Origin: Pseudomonas sp. PH1b
Lineage (GTDB): Bacteria; Pseudomonadota; Gammaproteobacteria; Pseudomonadales; Pseudomonadaceae
Direction: 5' to 3'
DNA length: 64,000 nt
NCBI RefSeq assembly: GCF_000633395.1
Contig: NZ_AYMU01000013.1
Coordinates: forward strand, 1 to 64,000
The translations under genes were made by a program, and so were the position numbers. The notes under the pieces were generated by a model. That model made no database searches. It saw only the letters and a list, made by a program, of their open reading frames with translations, and had not been told where the DNA came from. This document shows, piece after piece, positions 46,273 to 57,486 of this stretch (positions are counted from its first letter, which is position 1; each line of letters starts with the position of its first letter).

Positions 46273-47478
46273 ATGAAAACTCTTTGGCAACACTGCAACG
46301 TCGCCAGCATGGCCCAGGGTAGCTACTCGATCATCGAGGACGCGGCCATCGTGACGTCAGGGGCGCACATCGAGTGGATCGGCCGGCGCCAGCAGGCGCC
46401 GGTCGCCGATTACCACCAGGTCCAGGACCTGGCGGGCGCCTGGGTCACCCCGGGCCTGATCGATTGCCACACCCACACGGTATTTGGCGGCAACCGCAGC
46501 GGCGAGTTCGAACAGCGCCTGCAGGGCGTGAGCTACGCCGAGATCGCCGCCGCCGGTGGCGGTATTGCCAGCACCGTGCGGGCGACCCGCGCGGCCACTG
46601 AGGATGAGCTGTTCGCCAGTGCTCGCAAGCGCCTGCTGAGCCTGCTGCGCGATGGCGTCACCAGTGTCGAGATCAAGTCCGGCTACGGCCTGGACTTGGC
46701 CAGCGAGCGCAAGATCCTGCGGGTCATCCGTCGTCTCGGCGAGGCGCTGCCGGTCAGCGTGCGCGGTACCTGCCTGGCGGCCCATGCCCTGCCGCCGGAA
46801 TACGCCGAGCGCGCCGATGACTACATCGAGCACATCTGCAGCGAGATGCTCCCGGCCCTGGTGGCCGAGGGGCTGGTGGACGCCGTGGATGCCTTCTGTG
46901 AGTACCTGGCGTTCTCCCCGGCCCAGGTGGAACGGGTGTTCATTGCCGCGCAAAAGCTCGGCCTGCCGGTCAAGCTGCATGCCGAGCAGCTGTCGTCCTT
47001 GCATGGCTCGAGCCTGGCGGCGCGCTACCATGCGCTGTCTGCCGATCACCTGGAGTTCATGACCGAGGATGACGCCATCGCCATGGCGGCTTCGGGCACC
47101 GTGGCGGTCTTGCTGCCCGGGGCCTTCTACTTCCTGCGGGAAACCCAGTTGCCGCCGATGGACGCCTTGCGCAAGCACGGGGTGAAGATCGCCGTGGCCA
47201 GCGACCTCAATCCTGGTACCTCGCCGGCCCTCTCGCTGCGACTGATGCTGAACATGGCCTGCACCTGCTTTCGCATGACCCCCGAGGAGGCCCTGGCCGG
47301 GGTTACCCTGCATGCGGCCCAGGCCCTGGGCATGGAAAACACCCATGGTTCGCTGGAGGTGGGCAAGGTGGCGGATTTCGTCGCCTGGCAGATCGATCGT
47401 CCCGCCGACCTGGCCTACTGGCTGGGGGGCGACCTGGAAAAACGCGTCGTGCGACACGGCGTTGAAGTGACTGTGTAG
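46273..47478 (+). CDS. hutI: Imidazolonepropionase
   Basis: Hydrolyses 4-imidazolone-5-propionate to N-formimino-L-glutamate. 401 residues, amidohydrolase fold. Metal-binding HxH is in [15 protein letters not shown] (about 66-80), with [16 protein letters not shown] and the catalytic Asp in [20 protein letters not shown] precedes the ATG, 12 bases after the hutTh stop. Confidence 0.97.
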   Translation: MKTLWQHCNVASMAQGSYSIIEDAAIVTSGAHIEWIGRRQQAPVADYHQVQDLAGAWVTPGLIDCHTHTVFGGNRSGEFEQRLQGVSYAEIAAAGGGIASTVRATRAATEDELFASARKRLLSLLRDGVTSVEIKSGYGLDLASERKILRVIRRLGEALPVSVRGTCLAAHALPPEYAERADDYIEHICSEMLPALVAEGLVDAVDAFCEYLAFSPAQVERVFIAAQKLGLPVKLHAEQLSSLHGSSLAARYHALSADHLEFMTEDDAIAMAASGTVAVLLPGAFYFLRETQLPPMDALRKHGVKIAVASDLNPGTSPALSLRLMLNMACTCFRMTPEEALAGVTLHAAQALGMENTHGSLEVGKVADFVAWQIDRPADLAYWLGGDLEKRVVRHGVEVTV

Positions 47479-47488
47479 GAGAAGGGTT

Positions 47489-48289
47489 GTGGATAAGGTT
47501 CTGAATTTCAAACAAGGCCGGGTGCCGCTGCTGATCAGCATGCCCCACGCCGGTACGCGCCTGACCCCGGCGGTAGCCGCCGGGCTGGTGCCCCAGGCGC
47601 AGAGCCTGCCGGACACCGACTGGCACATTCCACGGCTGTACCAGTTTGCCCAGGAACTGGGAGCCAGCACCCTGGCGGCCGAGTATTCGCGTTTCGTCAT
47701 CGACCTGAACCGCCCGTCCGATGACAAGCCCCTGTACGTGGGAGCCACCACGGGCCTGTACCCGGCCACCCTGTTCGACGGCGAACCCTTGTTCGTCGAA
47801 GGGCAGGCGCCGTCCAAGGAAGAGCGCGAGCAGTACCTGCACGAGGTGTGGGGGCCTTACCACCGCACCCTGCAGGAGGAGCTGGCGCGGCTCAAGGCCG
47901 AGTTCGGCTATGCCTTGCTGTTCGATGCCCACTCCATCCGCTCGCTGATCCCGCACCTGTTCGAGGGCAAGCTGCCGGACTTCAACCTCGGCACCTTCAA
48001 TGGCGCCAGCTGCGATCCGCAACTGGCCAGCCGGCTGGAGGCGATCTGCGCCGGCCACAGCGACTACACCCATGTGCTCAACGGGCGCTTCAAGGGCGGG
48101 CATATCACCCGCCACTACGGCAACCCGGCCGAGCATGTCCATGCCGTGCAACTGGAGCTGGCACAGAGCGCCTATATGGAAGAGTTCGAACCGTTCCGCT
48201 ATCGCGAGGACCTGGCAGCACCGACCCAGGTGGTGCTCAAGGAATTGCTCCAGGGGCTGCTGGCCTGGGGGCAGGAACGTTACGCCTGA
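47489..48289 (+). CDS. hutG: N-formylglutamate deformylase
   Basis: Final step: N-formyl-L-glutamate to glutamate plus formate, pairing with HutF in the five-step pathway. 266 residues, N-formylglutamate amidohydrolase family: LLISMPHAGTRLTP (His ligand), FVIDLNRPSDD and LLFDAHSIRS. Starts with GTG 47489 (MDKVLNFKQGRVPL) after GAAGGG, ten bases beyond hutI. It is the last gene of the hutU unit and is followed by a REP-containing hairpin. Confidence 0.96.
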   Translation: MDKVLNFKQGRVPLLISMPHAGTRLTPAVAAGLVPQAQSLPDTDWHIPRLYQFAQELGASTLAAEYSRFVIDLNRPSDDKPLYVGATTGLYPATLFDGEPLFVEGQAPSKEEREQYLHEVWGPYHRTLQEELARLKAEFGYALLFDAHSIRSLIPHLFEGKLPDFNLGTFNGASCDPQLASRLEAICAGHSDYTHVLNGRFKGGHITRHYGNPAEHVHAVQLELAQSAYMEEFEPFRYREDLAAPTQVVLKELLQGLLAWGQERYA

Positions 48290-48292
48290 CAG

Positions 48293-48349
48293 CAAGCGCT
48301 CCTACCGCGGGTACACGCCTTTGTGTAGGAGCGAGCTTGCTCGCGAAGC
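48293..48349. repeat. REPIN-like pair after hutG
   Basis: CAAGCGCTCCTACC (truncated left arm) faces TGTAGGAGCGAGCTTGCTCG (right arm) across a short spacer, starting four bases after the hutG stop. It may cap the 3' end of the 13-kb hut transcript. Confidence 0.8.
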
Positions 48350-48490
48350 GCCTTCGATCCCAGCGTAAACCTGCGAACAACCCTGTTTTCTCCAAGGACA
48401 TGCTCATTGCGTCATTCGGGTTTATGATGCCGGACGGCAGAATAAATGAAGTCCCCACCAGGGATGAACCCGACCTCCACGGAGCGCGTA

Positions 48491-49462
48491 ATGCAGACTT
48501 TGTACCCGCAGATCAAACCCTATGCCCGGCACGATCTGGCCGTCGACAAGCCCCACGTGCTGTATGTCGACGAAAGTGGTTCACCGGAAGGTTTGCCGGT
48601 GGTGTTCATTCATGGCGGTCCCGGCGCGGGCTGCGATGGTGCGAGTCGTTGCTACTTCGACCCCAACCTGTATCGCATCGTCACCTTCGACCAGCGCGGT
48701 TGCGGCCGTTCCACCCCCCACGCCAGCCTGGAAAACAACACCACCTGGGACCTGGTGGCCGACCTTGAGCGGATTCGCCAGCACCTGGGCATCGACAAGT
48801 GGGTGCTGTTTGGTGGTTCCTGGGGGTCGACCCTGGCCCTGGCCTATGCACAAACCCACCCGGATCGGGTCCTCGGCCTGATCGTGCGGGGCATCTTCCT
48901 GGCCCGGCCCCAGGAGATCCAGTGGTACTACCAGTGTGGCGCCAGCCGCCTGTTCCCCGACTACTGGCAGGACTACGTGGCGCCGATTCCCCTGGAAGAG
49001 CGGCATGACCTGGTCAGCGCCTTCCACAAGCGCCTGACCGGCACCGACCAGATCGCCCAGATGCATGCGGCCAAGGCCTGGTCGGGCTGGGAAGGGCGCA
49101 CTGCGACCCTGCGCCCCAACCCGTTGGTGGTGGACCGTTTCTCCGAGCCGCAGCGGGCGCTGTCGATTGCCCGGATCGAATGCCATTACTTCACCAATAA
49201 CGCCTTCCTCGAACCTGACCAGTTGATCCGCGACATGGGCAAGATCGCCCATTTGCCCGGAGTCATCGTCCACGGTCGCTACGATGTGATCTGCCCCCTG
49301 GACAACGCCTGGGAGCTACACCAGGCCTGGCCCAACAGCGAACTGCAGGTGATTCGCGACGCCGGTCACGCGGCGTCCGAGCCAGGCATCACCGATGCCC
49401 TGGTGCGCGCCACCGACCAGATGGCCCGGCGCCTGCTCGACCTGCCGCCTGAAGAAGCATGA
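48491..49462 (+). CDS. pip: Prolyl iminopeptidase (proline iminopeptidase)
   Basis: Cytoplasmic alpha/beta-hydrolase that removes N-terminal proline from peptides (family S33). 323 residues. Oxyanion motif [10 protein letters not shown] (about 40-49), nucleophile elbow [14 protein letters not shown] (Ser about 113), acid Asp in HGRYDVICP and His in [13 protein letters not shown] lies six bases before ATG 48491. Its TGA overlaps the dtd ATG (ATGA). Confidence 0.93.
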   Translation: MQTLYPQIKPYARHDLAVDKPHVLYVDESGSPEGLPVVFIHGGPGAGCDGASRCYFDPNLYRIVTFDQRGCGRSTPHASLENNTTWDLVADLERIRQHLGIDKWVLFGGSWGSTLALAYAQTHPDRVLGLIVRGIFLARPQEIQWYYQCGASRLFPDYWQDYVAPIPLEERHDLVSAFHKRLTGTDQIAQMHAAKAWSGWEGRTATLRPNPLVVDRFSEPQRALSIARIECHYFTNNAFLEPDQLIRDMGKIAHLPGVIVHGRYDVICPLDNAWELHQAWPNSELQVIRDAGHAASEPGITDALVRATDQMARRLLDLPPEEA

Positions 49463-49896
49463 AGGGCCTGTTGCAACGCGTGGCCGGCGCGCGAGTGGAA
49501 GTTGCCGGCGAGGTGGTCGGCGCGGTGGACCAGGGTTTGCTGGTGCTGGTGGCGGTAGAGCCCGGGGACACTCGGGCCAGCGCCGACAAACTCCTGCATA
49601 AGCTGCTTAACTATCGGGTGTTCAGTGACGCCGAGGGCAAGATGAACCTGTCCTTGGCCGATGTGCAGGGCGGATTGCTGCTGGTGTCGCAATTCACCTT
49701 GGCGGCGGACACCAAAAGCGGCCTGCGGCCGAGCTTTTCCACGGCCGCGCCACCGGCCCTTGGCGAAGAGCTTTTCGACTATCTGGTCGCCAAGGCGCAA
49801 CAGTTACATGGCAAAGTGGCATCAGGGCGTTTTGGTGCTGACATGCAGGTGCACCTGGTCAATGATGGCCCGGTAACCTTCCTGTTACAGGCCTGA
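49459..49896 (+). CDS. dtd: D-aminoacyl-tRNA deacylase
   Basis: Recycles D-aminoacyl-tRNAs (D-Tyr, also Gly-tRNA-Ala). 145 residues, exact DTD length. Motifs are [12 protein letters not shown] at the start, the active-site loop [20 protein letters not shown] (about 74-93) and the Gly-cis-Pro motif DGPVTFLLQ at the end. Co-translated with pip by a 4-base overlap. Confidence 0.96.
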   Translation: MKGLLQRVAGARVEVAGEVVGAVDQGLLVLVAVEPGDTRASADKLLHKLLNYRVFSDAEGKMNLSLADVQGGLLLVSQFTLAADTKSGLRPSFSTAAPPALGEELFDYLVAKAQQLHGKVASGRFGADMQVHLVNDGPVTFLLQA

Positions 49897-49962
49897 AAGC
49901 GTCTGAAACATCTTTTTCCGCTGTTTTACCGTGGAAACAGCTGTTTTTCGCGATAAATACTT

Positions 49963-49986
49963 TGTTACCCCTGATGCGTTGTAACG
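49963..49986. promoter_or_regulatory. Dyad upstream of opgG
   Basis: TGTTAC-N12-GTAACG is an inverted repeat 187 bases upstream of the opgG start. It resembles the CbrB half-sites but has 12-base spacing, and no sigma-54 promoter is visible between it and opgG, so its meaning is open. Confidence 0.3.
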
Positions 49987-50172
49987 CGGGCTACTAGATA
50001 ATCGCGCGCTACGGGGATCAGCGTTCGTTGGCCCATTTTGACTTAAGTAGAGACTTGTCCACGGCCGCTTGGGGAATCATTTAGCCCCATCGGAGTCGGA
50101 ACAATGCTCGCCAACCTGGCATATAGATAGCTGGCCGTTGGTTTTTTGATCTGTTTTCGGCGAGGGTTGCTC

Positions 50173-52005
50173 GTGATTGTTAGTCCCTGTAATGCACCAA
50201 ACTTGTTTGCCAAACGGTTACGAAACGCACTGGTGACGGGCTCTGCGCTGGCCTGCCTGTTCGGTGCTGGCCAACTCATGGCATTCAACCTGGATGACGT
50301 GTCGGCCAAAGCCAAGGAACTGGCCGGGCAGAAATACGAGGCTCCGCGCAGTAACCTGCCGAACGAGTTCCGTGAGATGAAGTTCGCGGATTACCAGAAA
50401 ATTCGCTTCCTCACCGAAAAAGCCGAATGGGCCGATCAGAAAACCCCGTTCAAGCTGTCGTTCTATCACCAGGGCATGCACTTCGACACGCCGGTGAAGA
50501 TCAACGAGATCAGCGCCAACACCGTTACCGAGATCAAGTACGACCCCAACCGTTTCGATTTCGGCGACGTGAAGTTCGATCCCAAGGCCACCGAGAAACT
50601 CGGCTACGCCGGTTTCCGGGTGCTGTACCCGATCAACAAGGCCGACAAGCAAGACGAGATCATGACCATGCTCGGCGCGAGCTATTTCCGCGTCGTCGGC
50701 AAGGGCCACACCTATGGTCTGTCCGCCCGTGGCCTGGCGATCGATACCGCCTTGCCGTCCGGTGAAGAGTTCCCGCGCTTCAGCGAGTTCTGGATCCAGC
50801 AACCCAAGCCGACCGACAAGCACCTGGTGATCTATGCCCTGCTGGATTCGCCGCGCGCCAGTGGCGCCTATCGCCTGACCCTGCGCCCGGGCGCCGACAC
50901 CATCGTCGACGTCAAGGCCCGGGTGTTCCTGCGTGACAATGTCGGCAAGCTGGGCCTGGCCCCGCTGACCAGCATGTACCTGTTCGGTGCCAACCAGCCG
51001 TCGAAAGTCCTCAACTACCGTCGCGAGCTGCACGACTCCAGCGGCCTGTCGATCCATGCCGGCAATGGCGAGTGGATCTGGCGTCCGCTGAACAACCCGA
51101 AACACCTGGCCGTGAGCAACTTCTCGGTGGAGAACCCGCGCGGCTTCGGCCTGCTGCAACGTGGCCGCGACTTCAGCCACTATGAAGACCTCGACGATCG
51201 CTACGACAAGCGCCCAAGCGCCTGGATCGAGCCCAAGGGCGACTGGGGCAAGGGCACCGTCGACCTGGTGGAAATCCCGACGGCAGACGAAACCAACGAC
51301 AACATCGTGGCGTTCTGGAACCCGGAAAAACAACCTGAGCCAGGCAAGCCGCTGGACTTCGCCTACCGTCTGCACTGGACCATCGACGAAGCCGCCCTGC
51401 ATTCCCCTGACAGCGCCTGGGTACAACAGACCCTGCGCTCCACCGGCGACGTCAAGCAGTCCAACCTGATTCGCCAGCCTGATGGCAGCGTGGCCTACCT
51501 GGTGGACTTCGAAGGTCCGTCCCTGGCGGCATTGCCGGAGAACGCCGACGTTCGCAGCCAGGTCAGCGTCGGCGACAACGCCGAGCTGGTGGAAAACAGC
51601 GTTCGCCACAACCCGGAAACCAAGGGCTGGCGCCTGACCCTGCGGATGAAGATCAAGGACGCGAGCAAGTCCACCGAGATGCGCGCTGCCCTGGTCCGTG
51701 ATATTCCGCAACCCGAGCCGGCCAAGGCCTCGACGCCCAACTCCAATTCTTCCATTGCCAAGGCCGACAAGCTCGCCGCCAAGCAGCAGGAGAAGAAAGA
51801 CAAGGAAGCCGCCGCGGCCGCTGCCAAGCAGGCGCAAGCCAAGCCGGCCCAAGAGGCTAAAGACGCCAAGAACGCCAAGGACAAGGACCACAAAGACGCC
51901 AAGCAGCCAGCGGCTGCAGAAGCGGCCCCAGCCACACCGGAACCGGTTAAAACTGAACAAGTCCTGACCGAGACCTGGAGCTACCAGTTGCCTGCCGATG
52001 AGTAA
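50173..52005 (+). CDS. opgG: Glucan biosynthesis protein G (osmoregulated periplasmic glucans)
   Basis: Periplasmic protein for the beta-1,2-glucan backbone/branching step. 610 residues. The N-terminal signal sequence spans to about residue 40 ([21 protein letters not shown]) and MdoG motifs such as [35 protein letters not shown] and [14 protein letters not shown] follow. An Ala/Lys/Gln-rich, charged low-complexity stretch (about 517-597) interrupts the sequence just before the terminal [14 protein letters not shown], making the protein about 100 residues longer than E. coli OpgG. The start is GTG 50173 with GAGGG upstream. It overlaps opgH by eight bases. Confidence 0.93.
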   Translation: MIVSPCNAPNLFAKRLRNALVTGSALACLFGAGQLMAFNLDDVSAKAKELAGQKYEAPRSNLPNEFREMKFADYQKIRFLTEKAEWADQKTPFKLSFYHQGMHFDTPVKINEISANTVTEIKYDPNRFDFGDVKFDPKATEKLGYAGFRVLYPINKADKQDEIMTMLGASYFRVVGKGHTYGLSARGLAIDTALPSGEEFPRFSEFWIQQPKPTDKHLVIYALLDSPRASGAYRLTLRPGADTIVDVKARVFLRDNVGKLGLAPLTSMYLFGANQPSKVLNYRRELHDSSGLSIHAGNGEWIWRPLNNPKHLAVSNFSVENPRGFGLLQRGRDFSHYEDLDDRYDKRPSAWIEPKGDWGKGTVDLVEIPTADETNDNIVAFWNPEKQPEPGKPLDFAYRLHWTIDEAALHSPDSAWVQQTLRSTGDVKQSNLIRQPDGSVAYLVDFEGPSLAALPENADVRSQVSVGDNAELVENSVRHNPETKGWRLTLRMKIKDASKSTEMRAALVRDIPQPEPAKASTPNSNSSIAKADKLAAKQQEKKDKEAAAAAAKQAQAKPAQEAKDAKNAKDKDHKDAKQPAAAEAAPATPEPVKTEQVLTETWSYQLPADE

Positions 52006-54568
52006 CTCTCAACTACAGCCAGCGTCTCTTGCCGAGTACCTGGCGCACCTGCCGATGTCGGATGAGCAGCGCGCGGAACTCGCGGGCTGCCAGTCCTTCA
52101 GCGAACTGCACCAACGCTTGTCGTCATCGACCTTCGATGGCCCCACCGACGCCGCCCAGGCCTCGGTGGGCCCGCGCCTGAGCCTGAGCACCGCCGCTGA
52201 ACTTGAAGACGCGGAAATGCTCGCGGTCGACGCTGAAGGCCGGGTCTGCCTCAAGGCCACGCCGCCGATCCGCCGGACCAAGGTGGTCCCGGAGCCGTGG
52301 CGCACCAATATCCTGGTGCGTGGCTGGCGGCGCCTGACCGGGCGCACCAATCCACCGGCACCGAAGAAGGACGAACGCGTGCTGCCGGCGGCCCGCTGGC
52401 GCACCGTGGGTTCGATCCGCCGCTATATCCTGCTGGTGCTGATGCTCGGCCAGACCATCGTCGCCGGCTGGTACATGAAAGGCATCATGCCGTACCAGGG
52501 CTGGTCCTTCGTCGACCTGGAAGAGGTCATGCACCAGCCGCTGATGCAGACCGCCCAGCAAGTGCTGCCTTATGCCCTGCAGACCAGCATCCTGATTCTG
52601 TTCGGGATCCTGTTCTGCTGGGTGTCCGCTGGTTTCTGGACCGCGTTGATGGGTTTCCTGGAACTGCTCACCGGCCATGACAAGTACCGGATTTCCGGTG
52701 CCAGTGCCGGCAACGAGCCGATTCCCAAGGACGCTCGTACCGCGCTGGTGATGCCGATCTGCAACGAAGACGTGCCCCGGGTGTTTGCCGGCCTGCGTGC
52801 GACCTTCGAGTCGGTGGCGGCCACCGGTGACCTGGACCGTTTCGATTTCTTCGTCCTCAGCGACAGTAACGACAGCGATATCTGCGTGGCCGAACAGCAG
52901 GCCTGGCTGGACGTCTGCCGGGAAGCCAAGGGCTTCGGCAAGATCTTCTACCGCCGCCGTCGCCGTCGGGTGAAGCGCAAGAGCGGCAACCTCGACGACT
53001 TCTGCCGCCGCTGGGGCGGCGACTACAAGTACATGGTGGTGCTCGACGCCGACAGCGTGATGAGCGGCGAATGCCTGACCAGCCTGGTGCGCCTGATGGA
53101 GGCCACGCCGGATGCGGGGATCATCCAGACCGCGCCCCGGGCTTCAGGCATGGACACCCTGTATGCGCGCATGCAGCAGTTCGCCACCCGGGTCTACGGC
53201 CCGCTGTTCACCGCCGGCCTGCACTTCTGGCAGTTGGGTGAATCCCACTACTGGGGCCACAACGCGATCATTCGCATGCAGCCGTTCATCGAGCACTGCG
53301 CCCTGGCGCCGTTGCCCGGTAAAGGTGCCTTCGCCGGTGCGATCCTCTCTCACGACTTCGTCGAAGCCGCGCTGATGCGCCGTGCCGGCTGGGGCGTGTG
53401 GATTGCCTACGACCTGCCGGGCAGCTACGAAGAACTGCCGCCGAACCTGCTGGACGAGCTCAAGCGTGACCGGCGCTGGTGCCACGGCAACCTGATGAAC
53501 TTCCGCCTGTTCCTGGTCAAGGGCATGCACCCGGTGCACCGTGCGGTGTTCCTCACCGGGGTGATGTCCTACCTCTCGGCGCCGCTGTGGTTCTTCTTCC
53601 TGGTGCTGTCCACTGCATTGCTGGCGGTCAACACCCTGATGGAGCCGCAGTACTTCCTCGAGCCGCGGCAGCTGTATCCGCTGTGGCCGCAGTGGCACCC
53701 GGACAAGGCCATCGCCCTGTTCTCCACCACTATCGTGCTGCTGTTCCTGCCCAAGCTGTTGAGCATCATCCTGATCTGGGCCAAGGGCGCGAAAGAGTTC
53801 GGCGGCAAGTTCAAGGTGACCCTGTCGATGCTCCTGGAGATGCTGTTCTCCATGTTGCTGGCGCCGGTGCGGATGATCTTCCACACCCGTTTCGTACTGG
53901 CCGCGTTCCTCGGCTGGGCTGCGACCTGGAATTCGCCGCAGCGTGACGACGACTCCACGCCGTGGAGCGAAGCGGTGCGCCGCCACGGTCCGCAGACCTT
54001 GCTGGGCTTCTGCTGGGCGCTGCTGGTGATCTGGCTGAACCCGAGCTTCCTCTGGTGGCTGGTGCCGATCGTCGGTTCGTTGATGCTGTCGATCCCGGTC
54101 TCGGTGATCTCCAGCCGGGTGGGCCTGGGCCTGAAGTCCCGTGATGAAAGCCTGTTCCTGATCCCCGAGGAATACGCTCCGCCCCAGGCGCTGCTGGCCA
54201 CCGACCAGTACACCCACGAAAACCGCTGGCATGCGCTCAACGACGGCTTTGTCCGGGCCGTGGTCGACCCGCAGCAGAACGCCCTGGCCTGTGCCCTGGC
54301 GACCTCCCGCCATACCCAGGCCGAGCCGATCGAATGGCTGCGCCAGGAGCGGGTGCGCCATGCCCTTAAAGTCGGCCCACAGGCCTTGAACAACAGCGAG
54401 CGCCTGGCGCTGTTGAGCGATCCGGTGGCCTTGGGGCGCCTGCACCAGCAAGTCTGGAGCGAAGGCCACAGCGATTGGCTGAGTGCCTGGCGCCAGTCGG
54501 TGGATGCCGATCCCCATGCGCCGCTGCTGCCGTTGCAGCCGCTGAACACGGCGCCGCAACCGGCTTGA
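51998..54568 (+). CDS. opgH: Glucan glucosyltransferase H (osmoregulated periplasmic glucans)
   Basis: Inner-membrane GT2 processive transferase that polymerises glucose from UDP-glucose. 856 residues: a cytoplasmic N-terminal part, two membrane helices (about 138-215), a catalytic domain with [28 protein letters not shown] (DxD) and a C-terminal QxxRW-like [11 protein letters not shown], then further membrane helices to about residue 700. Coupled to opgG by overlapping reading frames. Followed by a good terminator. Confidence 0.95.
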   Translation: MSNSQLQPASLAEYLAHLPMSDEQRAELAGCQSFSELHQRLSSSTFDGPTDAAQASVGPRLSLSTAAELEDAEMLAVDAEGRVCLKATPPIRRTKVVPEPWRTNILVRGWRRLTGRTNPPAPKKDERVLPAARWRTVGSIRRYILLVLMLGQTIVAGWYMKGIMPYQGWSFVDLEEVMHQPLMQTAQQVLPYALQTSILILFGILFCWVSAGFWTALMGFLELLTGHDKYRISGASAGNEPIPKDARTALVMPICNEDVPRVFAGLRATFESVAATGDLDRFDFFVLSDSNDSDICVAEQQAWLDVCREAKGFGKIFYRRRRRRVKRKSGNLDDFCRRWGGDYKYMVVLDADSVMSGECLTSLVRLMEATPDAGIIQTAPRASGMDTLYARMQQFATRVYGPLFTAGLHFWQLGESHYWGHNAIIRMQPFIEHCALAPLPGKGAFAGAILSHDFVEAALMRRAGWGVWIAYDLPGSYEELPPNLLDELKRDRRWCHGNLMNFRLFLVKGMHPVHRAVFLTGVMSYLSAPLWFFFLVLSTALLAVNTLMEPQYFLEPRQLYPLWPQWHPDKAIALFSTTIVLLFLPKLLSIILIWAKGAKEFGGKFKVTLSMLLEMLFSMLLAPVRMIFHTRFVLAAFLGWAATWNSPQRDDDSTPWSEAVRRHGPQTLLGFCWALLVIWLNPSFLWWLVPIVGSLMLSIPVSVISSRVGLGLKSRDESLFLIPEEYAPPQALLATDQYTHENRWHALNDGFVRAVVDPQQNALACALATSRHTQAEPIEWLRQERVRHALKVGPQALNNSERLALLSDPVALGRLHQQVWSEGHSDWLSAWRQSVDADPHAPLLPLQPLNTAPQPA

Positions 54569-54573
54569 AGCCA

Positions 54574-54604
54574 ACGCCCTTGAGCTCCCACTCAAGGGCG
54601 TTTT
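54574..54604 (+). terminator. Rho-independent terminator of opgGH
   Basis: An ACGCCCTTGAG / CTCAAGGGCGT stem with a CTCCCA-type loop is followed by TTTT, six bases after the opgH stop. Confidence 0.9.
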
Positions 54605-54792
54605 GCTGTGTGCGACCAATAGTCCCCCATCCCCCTCTGTAACAACAAAAATCCTTGTGCAAATGGCCGAGTGCGTTAGCATCGCACCCGCAAATTTCTG
54701 TGCGTGATCGACAACGGCTTGATGTCCGAAGGTTTCCGTTCCAGGCCCGCTGCGCGCAGACACCACAATAAAATGGTTTCAGGGGACTTGAG

Positions 54793-55590
54793 ATGAAGAA
54801 GTATCTTTCGCTGCTGCTGGCAGGTGCCGCAGCCATGCTGGCGGTCAATGCGGCCCAGGCCGGCGCCATCGACGATGCGGTCAAGCGCGGCACACTGAAA
54901 GTCGGCATGGACCCGACCTACATGCCGTTCCAGATGACCAACAAGCGCGGCGAGATCATCGGTTTCGAAGTCGACCTGCTCAAGGCCATGGCCAAGTCCA
55001 TGGGGGTCAAGCTGGAGCCGGTTTCCACCGGCTATGACGGCATCATCCCGGCCCTGTTGACCGACAAGTTCGACATGATCGGCAGCGGCATGACCCTGAC
55101 CCAGGAGCGCAACCTGCGCCTGAACTTCAGCGAACCCTTCATCGTGGTCGGCCAGACCCTGCTGATCCGCAAGGAACTGGAAGGCACCATCAAGTCCTAC
55201 AAGGACCTCAACAGCGCCGACTACCGCATCACTTCCAAGCTGGGCACCACCGGGGAAATGGTCGCCAAGAAGCTGATCGCCAAGGCCAAGTACCACGGCT
55301 ATGACAACGAGCAGGAAGCGGTGCTGGACGTGGTCAACGGCAAGGCCGATGCCTTCATCTACGACGCCCCGTACAACGTGGTGGCGGTGAGCAAGGTCGG
55401 CAATGGCAAGCTGGTCTTCCTCGACAAGCCGTTCACCTACGAGCCCCTGGCATTCGGCTTGAAGAAGGGTGACTACGACAGCATCAACTTCATCAACAAC
55501 TTCCTGCACCAGATCCATGAAGACGGCACCTACGATCGCATCCATGACAAGTGGTTCAAGAGCACCGAGTGGCTCAAGGACATGGAATAA
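54793..55590 (+). CDS. Polar amino-acid ABC transporter substrate-binding protein
   Basis: 265 residues. Signal peptide to about AQAG (residue 24). SBP family-3 signature GFEVDLLKAMAKSMGVKLEPVS and the ligand-loop residues in DMIGSGMTLTQERNLRLNFSEPF are present. Conservation around the site indicates an amino acid, but the specific ligand is not readable. The gene follows opgH; in P. aeruginosa a similar ABC set sits in the same place. A REPIN separates it from its permease. Confidence 0.9.
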   Translation: MKKYLSLLLAGAAAMLAVNAAQAGAIDDAVKRGTLKVGMDPTYMPFQMTNKRGEIIGFEVDLLKAMAKSMGVKLEPVSTGYDGIIPALLTDKFDMIGSGMTLTQERNLRLNFSEPFIVVGQTLLIRKELEGTIKSYKDLNSADYRITSKLGTTGEMVAKKLIAKAKYHGYDNEQEAVLDVVNGKADAFIYDAPYNVVAVSKVGNGKLVFLDKPFTYEPLAFGLKKGDYDSINFINNFLHQIHEDGTYDRIHDKWFKSTEWLKDME

Positions 55591-55640
55591 CGCGGGTCGT
55601 GCGCTGCGCGCCGCTTTGCTGGTTGCGCGCCGTTTTCCTG

Positions 55641-55695
55641 CGCCGGCAAGCCGGCTCCTACGAGGGCATGTGTAGGAGCCGGCTTGCTGGCGAAA
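55641..55695. repeat. REPIN between the binding-protein and permease genes
   Basis: CGCCGGCAAGCCGGCTCCTA and TGTAGGAGCCGGCTTGCTGG are inverted around a short spacer, inside the transporter operon. It would form a stable RNA hairpin 3' of the binding-protein message. Confidence 0.92.
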
Positions 55696-55736
55696 GCGTC
55701 TGATTTCGCCACACCCACCCCGGAACCTGCACAGTA

Positions 55737-56696
55737 ATGAAACAGAAAAAAGCCCAATGGCCCTGGCACCTGCTGACGGTGCTGGTGTTGGTCGGCCTGG
55801 CCGGCTCCCTGTACTACGCCACCTCGCTGATGTCCTACGAGTGGCGCTGGAACCGCGTCCCGCAGTACTTCGCCTATCAGGCCGAAGAGTCCCAGCGGGC
55901 GGCGGAAATCTCCACGGTCGCCGAGGTCGTGCGCCAGGGCGGCAAGGCGCAGGTCACCCTGCGCGGTGACTCGGGTGCCGAGCAGCACCTGAGCGTCGAT
56001 GAAAACAGCCTGCAGGTGGCTAGCGGTGATGACGTGGCCGAAGGCGATGTCATCGGCGTGACCCGGCACTGGGCCGCGGGCCCGTTGCTCTGGGGCCTGT
56101 GGACCACTTTGTGGCTGTCGGTGGTATCCGGGGTGCTGGGCTTGCTGATCGGCCTCGGCACCGGCCTGTGCCGGCTGTCGAGCAACCCGACCCTGCGTGA
56201 CCTGTCGACGATCTATGTCGAGTTGGTGCGGGGCACGCCACTTTTGGTGCAGATCTTCATCTTCTACTTCTTCATCGGCACGGTGCTCAACCTGTCCCGG
56301 GAGTTCGCCGGGATTGCCGCGCTGTCGCTGTTCACCGGGGCCTATGTGGCGGAAATCGTCCGCGCCGGGGTGCAGTCCATTGCCCGCGGGCAGAACGAAG
56401 CAGCCCGCTCCCTGGGACTGAGCGCCGGCCAGTCGATGCGGCATGTGGTGCTGCCCCAGGCTTTCAAGCGGGTGCTGCCGCCATTGGCCGGGCAGTTCAT
56501 CAGCCTGGTCAAGGACACCTCGCTGGTGTCGGTGATCGCCATTACCGAACTGCTCAAGAGCGGCCGGGAGGTGATTACCACCTCGTTTTCGCCGTTCGAG
56601 ATCCTGTTCTGTGTGGCGGGCCTGTATTTGTTGATCAACCTGCCGCTGTCGAAGATGGCCAGCCGGCTTGAGCGGAGGCTCGCGCAAAGTGATTGA
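55737..56696 (+). CDS. Amino-acid ABC transporter permease with periplasmic insertion
   Basis: 319 residues, longer than the usual 220-250. A first helix (about 11-32) is followed by about 85 periplasmic residues ([20 protein letters not shown]..., predicted soluble), then a standard HisM/GlnP-type five-helix permease with the EAA loop [30 protein letters not shown] (about 220-249). The extra soluble segment could contact the binding protein. Its stop codon overlaps the start of the ATPase gene. Confidence 0.9.
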   Translation: MKQKKAQWPWHLLTVLVLVGLAGSLYYATSLMSYEWRWNRVPQYFAYQAEESQRAAEISTVAEVVRQGGKAQVTLRGDSGAEQHLSVDENSLQVASGDDVAEGDVIGVTRHWAAGPLLWGLWTTLWLSVVSGVLGLLIGLGTGLCRLSSNPTLRDLSTIYVELVRGTPLLVQIFIFYFFIGTVLNLSREFAGIAALSLFTGAYVAEIVRAGVQSIARGQNEAARSLGLSAGQSMRHVVLPQAFKRVLPPLAGQFISLVKDTSLVSVIAITELLKSGREVITTSFSPFEILFCVAGLYLLINLPLSKMASRLERRLAQSD

Positions 56697-57423
56697 AGTC
56701 CGCGATCTGGTAAAAGTCTTCAACACCCGCGGCCAGGTGGTGCGTGCGGTGGATAACGTCACCACCCAGGTGGCCAAGGGCGAAGTGCTGGTGGTGATCG
56801 GTCCGTCCGGGTCCGGCAAGTCGACTTTCCTGCGCTGCCTCAACGGCCTGGAGACGTTCGACTCCGGCTCGGTGAGCATCGACGGCCTGCAGTTGGCCGA
56901 TCCCAAGACCGATGTGAACGCCTATCGCCGGGAAGTCGGCATGGTGTTTCAGCACTTCAACCTGTTCCCCCACATGACGGTGCTGGAAAACCTCTGCCTG
57001 GCGCAGAAGGTGGTGCGCAAGCGCGGCAAGCAGGAGCGCGAGGCCAAGGCCCTGGTGCTGCTGGAGAAGGTCGGCATTGCCCAGAAGGCCCACGAGTTCC
57101 CCTCGCGGCTGTCCGGCGGCCAGCAGCAGCGAGTGGCGATTGCCCGCGCCTTGGCCATGGAGCCCAAGGTCATGCTGTTCGATGAGCCGACCTCGGCCCT
57201 GGACCCGGAGATGGTCGGCGAGGTGCTGGACGTGATGAAGACCCTGGCCGTGGAAGGCATGACCATGGTCTGTGTGACCCACGAAATGGGCTTTGCCCGG
57301 GAAGTGGCGGACCGGGTGCTGTTCTTCGATCACGGCAAACTGCTGGAAGATGCGGCGCCGGATGTCTTCTTCGACGCCCCGAAAGACCCACGGGCCCAGG
57401 CGTTCCTGCGTCAGGTGCTGTAA
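56689..57423 (+). CDS. Amino-acid ABC transporter ATPase
   Basis: 244 residues, GlnQ/HisP class. Walker [19 protein letters not shown] (about 34-51), Q-loop [17 protein letters not shown], signature [16 protein letters not shown], Walker [16 protein letters not shown] and H-loop [15 protein letters not shown]. Starts with GTG 56689 ([15 protein letters not shown]), ten bases after GGAGG and overlapping the permease stop. Confidence 0.93.
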   Translation: MIEVRDLVKVFNTRGQVVRAVDNVTTQVAKGEVLVVIGPSGSGKSTFLRCLNGLETFDSGSVSIDGLQLADPKTDVNAYRREVGMVFQHFNLFPHMTVLENLCLAQKVVRKRGKQEREAKALVLLEKVGIAQKAHEFPSRLSGGQQQRVAIARALAMEPKVMLFDEPTSALDPEMVGEVLDVMKTLAVEGMTMVCVTHEMGFAREVADRVLFFDHGKLLEDAAPDVFFDAPKDPRAQAFLRQVL

Positions 57424-57427
57424 AGCC

Positions 57428-57482
57428 TTCGCCGGCAAACCGGCTCCTACATTCCCCTGTAGGAACCGGCTTGCCGGCGAAG
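57428..57482. repeat. REPIN between convergent ABC and chemoreceptor genes
   Basis: TTCGCCGGCAAACCGGCTCC and TGTAGGAACCGGCTTGCCGG are inverted around a 10-base spacer. It occupies the entire 63-base gap between two convergent stop codons, so it probably marks both transcript ends. Confidence 0.92.
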
Positions 57483-57486
57483 TGGG

